Below are positions 1-8,262 of a DNA stretch of 64,000 nucleotides, one piece after another. The DNA is from Verrucomicrobiales bacterium. GTDB lineage: Bacteria > Verrucomicrobiota > Verrucomicrobiia > Limisphaerales > J093. The number at the start of each line of letters is the position of its first letter. Position 1 is the first letter of the stretch. Made by a program: the position numbers and the translations under genes. The notes beneath the pieces were generated by a model. That model did not search any database, was not told the origin of the DNA, and saw only the letters and a list, made by a program, of their open reading frames with translations. Location of the stretch: the NCBI GenBank assembly GCA_015075445.1, contig JABTUJ010000025.1:1-64000 (forward strand), read 5' to 3'.

Positions 1-98
1 GCGGATTGGATGACGGCCGTGCCGCGGGCCCAGGAGTCTGGTGGAGCGAAGGTCCTGCTGCGCCACGGCTCGGCCGGATCCTCGGCTCACCGGGAAGT

Positions 99-121
99 GC
101 AGGCGGGACGCCAGCACCACA
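99..121. repeat. REP-like short palindromic repeat, copy 1
   Basis: This copy reads GCAGGCGGGACGCCAGC followed by ACCACA. The core GCAGGCG-GGA-CGCCTGC (perfect form at 20922) can fold into a 7-bp stem with a 3-nt loop. Related copies lie at 2091-2173 (three in tandem), 3189-3212 and 20922-20944, all between genes or at gene ends. Confidence 0.75.
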
Positions 122-161
122 GGTGCAGAGCGAGGAAGGCTGAGTCGCGTGACCTCGACTC

Positions 162-1007
162 CTACGGGGAGGGAGGGGAGGAAGGGGGACGGAGGCCGAG
201 GAGGAGGATCTCCTGGTGATACTCCATCCGGCGGGTCGTGAACAACTTTCGCCCCTCGAGTTGCCAGTCCAGCCGGCGCATGTACCAGAGCCCGTCGGGT
301 GTCCGCTCCTTCTCGAGCGCGACTTCGCAGCGTTTGAGGGCGCCCACCAACCCGCCGACGACGCGGATCGGCGTGGTCAGTCGGAACGTGGCTTTGACCA
401 AGGCCGCCTCGGCGCGATCAATCCAGAGGCGGCCCGCGGTCTGGCCGAGGAACCGCTCGGGAAGCGAATGGGCGGGCGGGGCGTGCTCGGCCGGTTCGAA
501 GTCCAGGACCCAGACAGGTCGCCCGGCACAGAGGTCGGGGCCCACATAGCGGAACTGGAAACGTTCGAGCACCGAGGCATCGACGTGGAAGTCGTGGCGT
601 TCGTAAGGGCGCTTGGCCGGCGGGGGTTCGGGTTCGGAGGATTCGACCGCGCTGGCGTCGGGATCGGTCGGGTCCGGGTCCGGCGCTGGGGGATGGGCGC
701 GGGTGCGTTCGGTCCGTTTACGGAGCTGGCCGTCTGCGTCGCGGGTCTCGGTCACCTGGAGGTCGAGGTAGGCGTAGCGCGCTTTGAACTGCGCCTCGGT
801 ATCCGCGTCGCGAGCGGCGAGTTTGACCGCGCGGAGCACGAGTTGGTGGAGGTCCGGCGGGGCGGCGTCGACGTGGTCGGCGCGCGTGCGGAGGACGGGC
901 GCCCCTCCGTTCCAGCCGATCAGGGTGAGGGTGAGGGCGACGAGGCGAAGGGGTGGAACGAGGTGCCGGCGTGACTTCACGGACGGCGAACGCGTGGTAG
1001 CGGTCAT
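162..1007 (-). CDS. Exported hypothetical protein
   Basis: This is a 281-residue protein of unknown function. The N-terminus has basic residues followed by a hydrophobic stretch around residues 20-40, consistent with a signal peptide or anchor. The middle is rich in Pro, Asp and Glu (a low-complexity linker near residues 100-130). The C-terminal half has alternating beta-type sequence (for example RLWIDRAEAALVKATFRL) that recalls LolA-like or lipoprotein-sorting folds, but the similarity is only suggestive. It lies upstream of nothing else in the window on this strand and 56 bp beyond the ROK kinase stop, so it may be the last gene of an SDR-ROK-hypothetical operon. Confidence 0.6.
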   Translation of the reverse strand: MTATTRSPSVKSRRHLVPPLRLVALTLTLIGWNGGAPVLRTRADHVDAAPPDLHQLVLRAVKLAARDADTEAQFKARYAYLDLQVTETRDADGQLRKRTERTRAHPPAPDPDPTDPDASAVESSEPEPPPAKRPYERHDFHVDASVLERFQFRYVGPDLCAGRPVWVLDFEPAEHAPPAHSLPERFLGQTAGRLWIDRAEAALVKATFRLTTPIRVVGGLVGALKRCEVALEKERTPDGLWYMRRLDWQLEGRKLFTTRRMEYHQEILLLGLRPPSSPPSP

Positions 1008-1063
1008 TTCTCAAGGTGTCTTGGCAGGCTTGCACTTGGTCCGCCTTCGCGGGAAAGGGCGGG

Positions 1064-1957
1064 CTAGCTGCTGCTGCGGAGGCCATTGTAGGCGGCTCCG
1101 AACGCGCCGGCAAACTCGCCCATTTGTGCCGGCACCACCCGGGCGCGGTGGCCGCCGGGCCGCCACTCAAGGGTCTCGAGCCGCTGTTCGAGCGGCTGGA
1201 ACAAGGCGTCGCCGGCGCGCGCGATGCCGCCGCCAAGGATGACGACTTCGGGGTCAAGGATGTTGATGAAGGAAGTGATGGCGCAGGCGAGTGCCTGGAC
1301 GGACTTGAGCCAGTACTCACGCGCAAACGGATCGCCAGCCTGGAAGGCATCGATCAGCGCGTGCGTGGTGAGGAACCGGCCCTGCGTGCGGGCGGCGATG
1401 CTGTAGTTGCCGATGGCCCATTCGAGGCTGCCCGGGGTGTTGCAGATGTCCGGCGGGCCCGCCTGGTCCAGCACGAGGTGACCCAGATGACCGGCCCGTC
1501 CGATGGCGCCGCGGAGGAGGTGACCATCGACCATGGCCGCGCCGCCCACGCCGGTGCCGAGCGTGAGCAGGATGACGTTCCGCGCGCCTTTGGCCGCGCC
1601 CTGCCAGACCTCGCCCATCAAGGCGGAGTGCGCGTCGTTGAGCACCCGGACCGGCTTTTCGGTGTGGAGGTAGTTGGTCCAATCCAGGTCCTCGATCCCG
1701 GGCAGGCGGTTGGGCAGGAACGCGATGGCGCGTGCGCTGGGCGATGCCAGACCGGGGGCCGAGAGGCCGATGAGATCCGGCGCCTGGCCGCGGGCGGCGA
1801 CGGTCCGGTCCAGCACGCCGAGGATGGTTTCGGCGAAATGCATGGGCCGGTCGGGGTCGAAGGGCTCGTGGCAGCGCAGCAGCGGTTCGCCGTCACGGGT
1901 GGTGGCGACGGCTTTGACGCTCGAGCCGCCCAGGTCAATGCCGAGGAGGTAGTTCAT
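1064..1957 (-). CDS. ROK family sugar kinase or transcriptional-regulator-like protein
   Basis: The 297-residue protein belongs to the ROK family, which phosphorylates glucose or related hexoses with ATP. The phosphate-binding motif DLGGSSVKAV is at residues 8-17. The catalytic Asp is probably in NDAH (residues 107-110), and the GTGVGGA loop is at 134-140. I chose the ATG at 1957 because the glycine-rich N-terminus begins there; longer in-frame extensions run into repeats. Two signature positions are unusual: the usual GExGH reads GHLGH near residue 158, and the CxCGxxGCxE zinc cluster is reduced to a single Cys (DICNTPGSLE, residues 170-179). Substrate specificity is therefore unclear. It lies 16 bp after the SDR gene and is probably co-transcribed with it. 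Confidence 0.85.
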   Translation of the reverse strand: MNYLLGIDLGGSSVKAVATTRDGEPLLRCHEPFDPDRPMHFAETILGVLDRTVAARGQAPDLIGLSAPGLASPSARAIAFLPNRLPGIEDLDWTNYLHTEKPVRVLNDAHSALMGEVWQGAAKGARNVILLTLGTGVGGAAMVDGHLLRGAIGRAGHLGHLVLDQAGPPDICNTPGSLEWAIGNYSIAARTQGRFLTTHALIDAFQAGDPFAREYWLKSVQALACAITSFINILDPEVVILGGGIARAGDALFQPLEQRLETLEWRPGGHRARVVPAQMGEFAGAFGAAYNGLRSSS

Positions 1958-1973
1958 GGTTGGGGGGGTGGGG

Positions 1974-2972
1974 TCAGGGGAGCGGAGGTGGGGAGGAGTG
2001 CCTGGGGGGATGGGGGAGCGGAGAGGCGGGGAGGGAGGAGGGGGAGGAACCCGAGGGTGGGTCAACCGGCGGGCAGACGTCGCTGGGATGTGCAGGCGAG
2101 ACGCCCGCACCACAAGGAACTGCAGGCGAGACGCCCGCACCACAAGGAGCTGCAGGCGAGACGCCCGCACCACCACGTGCCCGGGAGTTCTCTCGGCCCT
2201 CGGAGACGCTCCAGCCGCCGTCCACGGCCAGGCACTGGCCCGTGACGAAGCGGGCTTCGTCGGAAAGGAAGAAGACGACGGCGGCATCGAGGTCGGTGGG
2301 TTGCCCGATGCGCCCGCCGTCGAGGGGTTGTTTGGTGCGGATGAACTGGCGGATGACCGCGTCGCTCTGCGCACGCTCGGACATGGGGGTGGCGATCAAC
2401 CCGGGCGCCAGAACGTTGAAGCGAATCTGGCGGGGCGCGTAGAAGCTGGCGGCCGACCGGACCAAGCCAAGGATTGCGGCCTTGGCGGCCGCATAGGCGT
2501 GGCTGGCGAAGTGCTCCGGCGAGGGGGAGAATGCGAGCACGGAGGCCAGGTTCAGCACGACTCCGCCGGTCCCTTGCGCGAGGAACTGCCGCGCCGCGGC
2601 GCGGTTCGAGTAGAAGACTGACGTGAGGTTGAGTTGCAGCGTGGCTTCCCAGCCGGCGTCGCTGAGCTCATGCAGCGGACCGTCACCGAACCGGCGCCCG
2701 CTACCGCCCGCCACGTGGTAAAGCCCGTGGAAGCCTCCGAACGCGTCGAGGGCGGTGCGGATGGCGTGGGGGGCGGTGTCCGGTTCGGTGGCGTCACCCG
2801 CCAGCACGCGGACGTCCGGGCCGAGGGCGGACCGGGCGGCGGGGAGGTGGGAATCGTCCCGGCCCACAACGACCAGGCGGGCGCCGGCGGCCTGGCAAGC
2901 GAGGGCGGAGGAGAGACCGAGGCCGCTGGTGCCGCCCACGATCACGATCGTTTGTCCCGCAAGCCGCCACAT
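1974..2972 (-). CDS. SDR family NAD(P)-dependent oxidoreductase with a repeat-encoded C-terminal tail
   Basis: This is a short-chain dehydrogenase/reductase. The cofactor motif VGGTSGLGL is near residue 12, a conserved NLAS serine motif is followed by the catalytic YAAAK (Tyr-x3-Lys), and the family end AVDGGW is present. The catalytic body is about 259 residues, normal for the family. The reading frame then runs on for about 73 residues across three tandem REP repeats (2091-2173), giving three GAGVSPA units and a Pro/Ser-rich end. The tail probably arose when repeats inserted at the original stop codon. The alcohol or ketone substrate cannot be told; pairing with a ROK kinase suggests sugar metabolism. 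Confidence 0.85.
   Translation of the reverse strand: MWRLAGQTIVIVGGTSGLGLSSALACQAAGARLVVVGRDDSHLPAARSALGPDVRVLAGDATEPDTAPHAIRTALDAFGGFHGLYHVAGGSGRRFGDGPLHELSDAGWEATLQLNLTSVFYSNRAAARQFLAQGTGGVVLNLASVLAFSPSPEHFASHAYAAAKAAILGLVRSAASFYAPRQIRFNVLAPGLIATPMSERAQSDAVIRQFIRTKQPLDGGRIGQPTDLDAAVVFFLSDEARFVTGQCLAVDGGWSVSEGRENSRARGGAGVSPAAPCGAGVSPAVPCGAGVSPAHPSDVCPPVDPPSGSSPSSLPASPLPHPPRHSSPPPLP
2091..2173. repeat. Three tandem REP-like palindromes, 30-bp period
   Basis: Three copies of GCAGGCGAGACGCCCGC followed by ACCACA occur at a 30-bp spacing, separated by AGGAAC or AGGAGC. They are translated as the C-terminal tail of the SDR gene. Each can form a short hairpin with one G-U pair. Confidence 0.8.
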
Positions 2973-3175
2973 GAGTACCGAGTTTGGTCGCGGGAGTCTG
3001 CCTTTGGCCGGGGTGGCTCTGCAAGCCAGGAACTCTCATTCGGAGCGGTGACCCGGCTGATGCTATCGTCCGGCGGCTTGCCGGTGGCTTCGGACTTTGC
3101 CTCCATGGTGCGGTGTGCGCGAAGACCGAGCGGTTCGGGAAGCGGCGTTGGCTTCCGCGGCCATGTCCCGGGGCC

Positions 3176-4267
3176 ATGAACCGCGGGGCGCAGGCGGGAC
3201 GCCCGCACCACACGAGTCGTGGAAGGCCCCTTGGGCCGGCCGCGCTGGTGCTGGTGGTGGCGTTGGTGGCGGCGAGTGGGTGTGCGCCCAGCCGGATGCT
3301 GGCGCGCGCGATCGTCAAAGCGCCGAACACTTACCCGGACTGGTTGGGGCCCGCCGCGTCTGTGGAACTGGCCATCCCGGCGAGTCTGGCCACCGGCTGG
3401 ACGAGCGAAGCGATCGCGGTCGGGCCGCCACCGGCCCGGTTGTGGGTCACTTGTGTGGCGCCGGGGGATTACCAGGCCCGGATTCGCACGAGCCCGATGC
3501 AAGGAGGCCGTCGGCCGGGGCTGATCTTTTCGCTGCGGGCGAAGCTGCCGCCGCAGCCGACGGCCGCGACCGCCGCACCGCGGGGGACGGTCTTCCTGCT
3601 GCACGGGCACGGCGTGGACTCTTTCAGTCTCTGGCCCTGGGCTGTGGTTTTGGCCGAGGCGGGGTACCAGGCCGTGCTGGTGGATCTGCGGGGGCACGGC
3701 GATTCCACCGGGAAGCGGGTGTATTTCGGAGCGGTCGAAGGGGACGACTTGCGGCAGGTGCTCGATGACTTGATGGCGCAGGGCAAGGTGCGGGGACCGG
3801 TGGCAGCGATGGGCGAGTCGCTGGGCGGCGTGATGGCCCTGCGCTGGGGAGCGGTGGATCCGCGGGTGAAGGCGGTCGTGGCCCTGGCGCCCTATGCCGA
3901 ACTGGGCACGGCCATCCTGGCGATCCGCGACGAGTACGCGCGCTGGTTGCCCCGTCGCCTGGTGCAAGCAGCGGCCCGGCGATTGCCGGGGGAGTTGGCG
4001 GTGCCGCCGGCGTCCCTGGACACCGAACCGTTCGTCACGCGGTCGATCACGCCCACGTTGCTGGTGGCAGCGGGCCACGATCCGATTGCCCCGCCGCTGA
4101 CGGTGGGCCGGTTGGCGCGGCTCTGTGCGGGGCCGGTGAAGTACCTGGCGGTCATGGCGGCCCGCCACGAGACGCTGCCCTATCACTTGGATGAACTGCG
4201 GGAGCCGGTGCTGGGCTGGCTCGAGGCGTACGCGAGTGCTCCGTCGGATTACTTCTCGAGCAAGTAA
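3176..4267 (+). CDS. Lipoprotein alpha/beta hydrolase
   Basis: The 363-residue protein starts at the ATG at 3176, which puts a hydrophobic segment and the lipobox ASGC (cleavage before Cys, about residue 35) where a type II signal peptide needs them. The body is an alpha/beta hydrolase: HGHG oxyanion region, VDLRGHGDS, nucleophile elbow GESLGG near residue 213, acid region HDPIAPP, and a terminal catalytic His probably in ARHETLPYH. Such proteins are serine esterases or peptidases anchored in the envelope; the substrate is unknown. The first residues (GAQAGRPHH) are encoded by a REP palindrome, so the repeat lies inside the signal sequence. It converges with, and overlaps by 19 bp, the next gene. 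Confidence 0.8.
   Translation: MNRGAQAGRPHHTSRGRPLGPAALVLVVALVAASGCAPSRMLARAIVKAPNTYPDWLGPAASVELAIPASLATGWTSEAIAVGPPPARLWVTCVAPGDYQARIRTSPMQGGRRPGLIFSLRAKLPPQPTAATAAPRGTVFLLHGHGVDSFSLWPWAVVLAEAGYQAVLVDLRGHGDSTGKRVYFGAVEGDDLRQVLDDLMAQGKVRGPVAAMGESLGGVMALRWGAVDPRVKAVVALAPYAELGTAILAIRDEYARWLPRRLVQAAARRLPGELAVPPASLDTEPFVTRSITPTLLVAAGHDPIAPPLTVGRLARLCAGPVKYLAVMAARHETLPYHLDELREPVLGWLEAYASAPSDYFSSK
3189..3212. repeat. REP-like short palindrome inside a signal-peptide coding region
   Basis: A copy of CGCAGGCGGGACGCCCGC followed by ACCACA lies a few codons after the start of the lipoprotein hydrolase gene. It is the same family as the copies at 99, 2091 and 20922. Confidence 0.7.
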
Positions 4268-6945
4268 TAGGGCGTATCGCGTCCGAGGGTCAGGCGGGTG
4301 GCCGGGCCCGGGGCACCGGCGGTGCGATGGCCATTGAAGTCGAGGGGCGTGACGGTGAGGGAGGCGGCATCGGCACGCTTCAGGGCGACGGTGCCGGCGA
4401 ACTCTTTCACGAGCAAAGGGGACGTGCCGCGGTGAGTGAGGGTCCGTTTGCCCGCGGGCGTGTCGGTGGCCCACTGGTAAGGACGTTCTTCGCTGGCGAC
4501 CTGGAGGAGGAGGCGGTTTGAACGGGCGATGGGCTTGCCATCCAATGCCACCAGAAGAATCGCGCCGTACTCGAGCGGGGACTCGAGGGTGACGTCGGCC
4601 AGTTCCACCCGGCCCAGGGCACCGAGGAAGCCGGTGACACCCTGGGCGGCCGGGGCGTTGATGGTGAGTCGGCCGAGTTGCCAATCCCACTCCAGCTCGC
4701 CGGTGTGGCTGCGGACCTTTCCGGCCTTCCGGTCGATGAAAGGCGAGAGGTCGGTGGCCCTTGATCGCGGTGGGTCTGCCGTCACGAAGTCCACCCCCAC
4801 CCGGCCGACGAGGAAGGCGAGCGAATCGAGGGCGCTGACGTTGGTGAGCGTGCCGCCCGGGGGTACGCCGTCGCCGCGGAGTTGGTCGAAGTTATGGGGG
4901 GCGGGCAGGGGGGTGCCGGCGAGCGCGTAGAGGTCGTTGAGGGCGAGTTCCAGGTCGACCACGCGGGGGGCGGTGCGCACCAGGCCTTGCCGGTAGAGCA
5001 ACGCGGCACCGGGGAACTGGCCGAAAACGACCGGGGTCTGGATCGAGAACTTGCCCGGGAGTTCATCCCAGGAGGCGGAAGCCGCGGCAAACCAGCCGAT
5101 GGCGTCGGTGCCCTGGAGGGCGCCGTAGGCTGCACCGACGAGGGCCATGTCGGCGCGATATCGGTTGGGGAGCGGCCAATTGACCTCGCTGATGATGGAG
5201 GGTTGGCGCTGGTAGATGAGGTCGAAGAACGGGTTCTCGAAGTCCTCGCCGGCACCGTCGGGCTTGCGGAATCGGAGGGCGCTGCGGTCGTCGTAGGTCT
5301 GGTTCGGCTCGAGGTTCCAGGCGGCATTCGGTCCATCGTGTGGGCCGCCGAAGTAGCCGTGGCGGTCGAGGAAGTCGGCGACGGAGTTGGCGTACTTGTC
5401 CAGGGGATCGAGGTACTGCGGGGAGGCGGTTTTCCAGTTCGAGGCATAGACCAGGCCGCGGAAGCCCAGGTCCTGCTTGAGGTAGGTGTAGGTGGCGCGG
5501 TGGAAGTCGAGCATCAGCCCGGTGAGGAAGCGGGCGGTGTCCTGGTCGCGGGGGCGGCGTTCGTGGAAGAGGGTCCACAGGCCGCGGAAGCCGACGCGCC
5601 CGGCCGCGAAGTTATCGTGGGGCGAAGTCATGCCCTGCCATGGCCCGGCCTGGATCTGGCCAAGCGTTTGGCCGGGGTACCGGGCGAGGAGCCAGCGGGC
5701 GAAACGTTGTTCGAGGAGCGCGCGCTGCGGTTCGGGGAGATGGCTTTTGTTGCCGGCCTCCGGGTTGAAGGTCCAGAAGAGGGTCGAGTCTTCGTTGTAC
5801 ATCTCGGCAAAGGCGACGGCCGGGTCGTCCTTGAGGGGCAGGCCGGTGTGAGGGTTCGGGGTCGTGAGGAGATACCGCCACCACTCGCGGAACAGCTCCT
5901 GGAAGCCGGGATGGAAGTAGAGCAGCGCGAAGGGGTGCTGGCCGCCGGTGTAGCCGGGGAAGGCGGTGTTCTCCGGGCCGAGCCGGACCCAGAGCGGGAA
6001 GTAGATGCTCAGGCTGGTGTAGATGCCCTGGCGTTTCAGCACCTGGATGAAGGCGTGGAGTTGGGCCACGCGATTCGTGTCGATGCGGCCGAAGTCGCGT
6101 CCGCTCCCCGCATAGATCGGCCCATGCACGCGGACGAGGTTGACGCCCCGCTTGGCCAGGCTGCGGGCGAAGCGGTCCCGTTCGCCCGGGGCGGACCCGA
6201 CAAGGTCCATGCCCACGTTCACTCCCCAGAACCGCACGGCTTGGCCTGTCCGCTCGTGGACGAAGTCCTCGCCGCGGGTGCGGATGAAGCCGTGTTCGCC
6301 GGCCTCCTTTTCGTTGAGGTGCCGGAGATCCAGCGGGCTCGGGGCGAACGAATCCGGGTCGGGCTGGAAGGCGAACCAGCCGGGCTCGTGGATCGCGAGC
6401 TTCTCGCCGGGCTTGCGTTTGCCGCGAGGGGTGAACGGTTCGCGGGTGAGGAGGAAGCAATCGTAGGCGGTGGTACGGGATTCGCCGGCGAGCACTTCGA
6501 GGCGGAAGACGGCGGGACCGGGTTCGAGGGTCACGCTGCCGACATTCGCCCAGCCGACGCGCCGGCCGGGGTTGTTCCCGAGCAGGACGAGTTCGGTGAG
6601 CGACGCCTGGCGCGATTCGTTCCAGGGAGAGTCGACGCCGACGCGCCAGCGGAAGTCTTGTGGATTCCAGAACTTCCGGACCCAGAGCTGGTAGGTGCCG
6701 GCGGCGGGAAGGGTGAGTTCGCGCTGCACGCTGCCGCCGGGCGAGAGCCAGAGCATGGCGTTGGCGGAGAGCTCGGGATCGGCTTCACCCCCGTGGGTTT
6801 CGGCCTCGAACCAGACCCAGCCCGGTTCCGCCGTCGGGGGCACGGGCTCGGCGGCGAGGAGGAGGCAGGGGGCAAGGGCGCTCGCGAGCGCGGTGAGGAC
6901 ACGGGAAGGGCAGGGGAGCGAAGCGAAGTGCAGCGGGCCAAACAT
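4249..6945 (-). CDS. Large exported glycoside-hydrolase-like protein (GH-A/GH5-type TIM barrel)
   Basis: This is an 898-residue secreted protein starting at the ATG at 6945, followed by a signal-like hydrophobic stretch ending in LLAAEP. The N-terminal part resembles a carbohydrate-binding beta-sandwich (YQLWVRKFWN, EVLAGESR). The central region has TIM-barrel glycosidase features: RFWGVNVGMD, GVNLVRVHGP, GIYTSLSIYFPLW and MYNEDSTLFW, where the NE pair may be the acid/base. A later EVNWPLPN may hold the nucleophile. The C-terminal part is beta-rich. It probably degrades a plant or algal polysaccharide outside the cytoplasm; the exact family and substrate are not certain. Confidence 0.7.
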   Translation of the reverse strand: MFGPLHFASLPCPSRVLTALASALAPCLLLAAEPVPPTAEPGWVWFEAETHGGEADPELSANAMLWLSPGGSVQRELTLPAAGTYQLWVRKFWNPQDFRWRVGVDSPWNESRQASLTELVLLGNNPGRRVGWANVGSVTLEPGPAVFRLEVLAGESRTTAYDCFLLTREPFTPRGKRKPGEKLAIHEPGWFAFQPDPDSFAPSPLDLRHLNEKEAGEHGFIRTRGEDFVHERTGQAVRFWGVNVGMDLVGSAPGERDRFARSLAKRGVNLVRVHGPIYAGSGRDFGRIDTNRVAQLHAFIQVLKRQGIYTSLSIYFPLWVRLGPENTAFPGYTGGQHPFALLYFHPGFQELFREWWRYLLTTPNPHTGLPLKDDPAVAFAEMYNEDSTLFWTFNPEAGNKSHLPEPQRALLEQRFARWLLARYPGQTLGQIQAGPWQGMTSPHDNFAAGRVGFRGLWTLFHERRPRDQDTARFLTGLMLDFHRATYTYLKQDLGFRGLVYASNWKTASPQYLDPLDKYANSVADFLDRHGYFGGPHDGPNAAWNLEPNQTYDDRSALRFRKPDGAGEDFENPFFDLIYQRQPSIISEVNWPLPNRYRADMALVGAAYGALQGTDAIGWFAAASASWDELPGKFSIQTPVVFGQFPGAALLYRQGLVRTAPRVVDLELALNDLYALAGTPLPAPHNFDQLRGDGVPPGGTLTNVSALDSLAFLVGRVGVDFVTADPPRSRATDLSPFIDRKAGKVRSHTGELEWDWQLGRLTINAPAAQGVTGFLGALGRVELADVTLESPLEYGAILLVALDGKPIARSNRLLLQVASEERPYQWATDTPAGKRTLTHRGTSPLLVKEFAGTVALKRADAASLTVTPLDFNGHRTAGAPGPATRLTLGRDTPYYLLEK

Positions 6946-7275
6946 GGCGGCAGAATAGCAGGCACAGTGCCGGGTGTCAGGGGCTTGGGCGGGATCGGTG
7001 ACCCAGTGACCGCGGGAACGCCGCGTGAGGGCACGCGGCCTACAGCGGATTGTAGGCCGGCTGCCCCCAGCCGGCGGCGGAGTTTGGCTACGGCCGGCTG
7101 CCGCAGTCGGCGCGCTCGATCTCGGACGCTGTGGGGAAGGCCGCGCCGAAGTCCCAGCTTCCGTGCTGTCCCCCATGCGCGAGTGGTTTGGGAGCCCCCT
7201 CCGGGATCCACCTTAAGGCATTCACTGATTGTCCGGGGTTGCGGGAGTGTGGTGTCGTGTGGTGTGGTGCATGCG
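6946..7275. other. Intergenic region with palindromic repeats
   Basis: This 330-bp gap lies between divergently transcribed genes (the glycosidase leftward, the NERD protein rightward). Around 7025-7110 it holds a cluster of GC-rich inverted repeats, such as GCCGGCTGCCCCCAGCCGGC and GGCTACGGCCGGCTGCCGCAG, typical of dispersed intergenic repeats. I see no convincing gene or promoter consensus in it. Confidence 0.5.
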
Positions 7276-8229
7276 ATGGTCTCGGAGTTGAGTTGGGGGC
7301 AATTCTGGGGAGTGTTGGTCGGCGGCCCCGTGTTCGTCGGTCTGGGTGGACTGCTCTACTGGTGGGATCAACGTCGCCGGCATGGGCTCCATGAACGGCC
7401 TCCCCAGCAGGAGAAGTTGCTCCGGCCCGCGGGCCATTCCTCCATGGTTCGCCTTGACGCGTTGTGGGACCGGTTTCTCGGAGTCACAGTCCTCGGAGCG
7501 GGTGCCGGCATGATACTTGGCATCGCGATCCCTCCCTGCGCCTCGCTGCTCTATAGCCTCCTGGTCGGGCGGCTGAGCTATGCCGCCTTGCAGGCCTCGC
7601 CGGGCTACCCGTTCGTCATCTCGACGTACTTGTTCACGGTTGCAGCCCTGCTCATTTTCATTCCGCAAGTCTTCAGGCTGCGCAGCCTGCTCAAGGAACA
7701 ACGGAGCTACCGCCTCGGGCTGCGCGGTGAGCAGGCGGTGGCGGAAGCGCTGGCATCTCCCGGGGTCACCCAGCCTGGCTACGTGGCATTTCACGACGTC
7801 CCCGGCTCGGGAGACTGGAACGTGGACCACGTGGTGGTTGGCCCGGGCGGTGTGTTCGTCCTGGAGACGAAGACGCGGGTGAGACGCAAGTCCACGAACG
7901 GTCTGTTGGATCACGAAGTGGCCTTCGACGGTCGAACCCTGCGATTTCCTTGGGGCTACGACTCGGCCGCCGTGGAGCAGGTGCGCCGCAACGCGGAGTG
8001 GGTGAGAGAGTTCCTCACTGGTTTCGGCCCCAAGGATCTGGTCATCCAGCCGGTCATTGTTGTGCCGGGCTGGTTCGTGCGCGTAGACGGCTGCTACCCG
8101 GTCAAGGTGATGAACGCACGCTACCTGGCCGAGGCTTACCTTCCGTCGGCAGTCCGCCGGTTTTCGCGGGACCAGCTTGAGGCTGTGATGCGGCGACTGG
8201 ACGACCACTGTCGGACGGTTGAGTTCTGA
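7276..8229 (+). CDS. NERD domain membrane protein
   Basis: This is a 317-residue protein. The N-terminal third has hydrophobic segments near residues 8-25, 68-90 and 110-135, with a basic loop between, so it is an integral membrane protein. The C-terminal half matches the nuclease-related (NERD) domain: LRGEQAVAEAL, then VDHVVVGPGGVFVLETKT, where Asp and the ExK pair form a PD-(D/E)xK-like nuclease motif. NERD proteins are thought to act on DNA but are poorly characterised. The start at 7276 is chosen over an upstream GTG in the same frame. It is followed 33 bp later by a hypothetical gene with a strong ribosome-binding site. Confidence 0.75.
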   Translation: MVSELSWGQFWGVLVGGPVFVGLGGLLYWWDQRRRHGLHERPPQQEKLLRPAGHSSMVRLDALWDRFLGVTVLGAGAGMILGIAIPPCASLLYSLLVGRLSYAALQASPGYPFVISTYLFTVAALLIFIPQVFRLRSLLKEQRSYRLGLRGEQAVAEALASPGVTQPGYVAFHDVPGSGDWNVDHVVVGPGGVFVLETKTRVRRKSTNGLLDHEVAFDGRTLRFPWGYDSAAVEQVRRNAEWVREFLTGFGPKDLVIQPVIVVPGWFVRVDGCYPVKVMNARYLAEAYLPSAVRRFSRDQLEAVMRRLDDHCRTVEF

Positions 8230-8262
8230 GCATTTGAGTGCTTCGCAAACAGGAGGTCTGTC

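Noticed and set aside
4882..8229. A 1115-codon open frame on the plus strand across the antisense of the glycosidase gene
   Set aside because: High GC opens antisense frames. Only its last part (from 7276) has protein-family features; the rest mirrors the real minus-strand gene.
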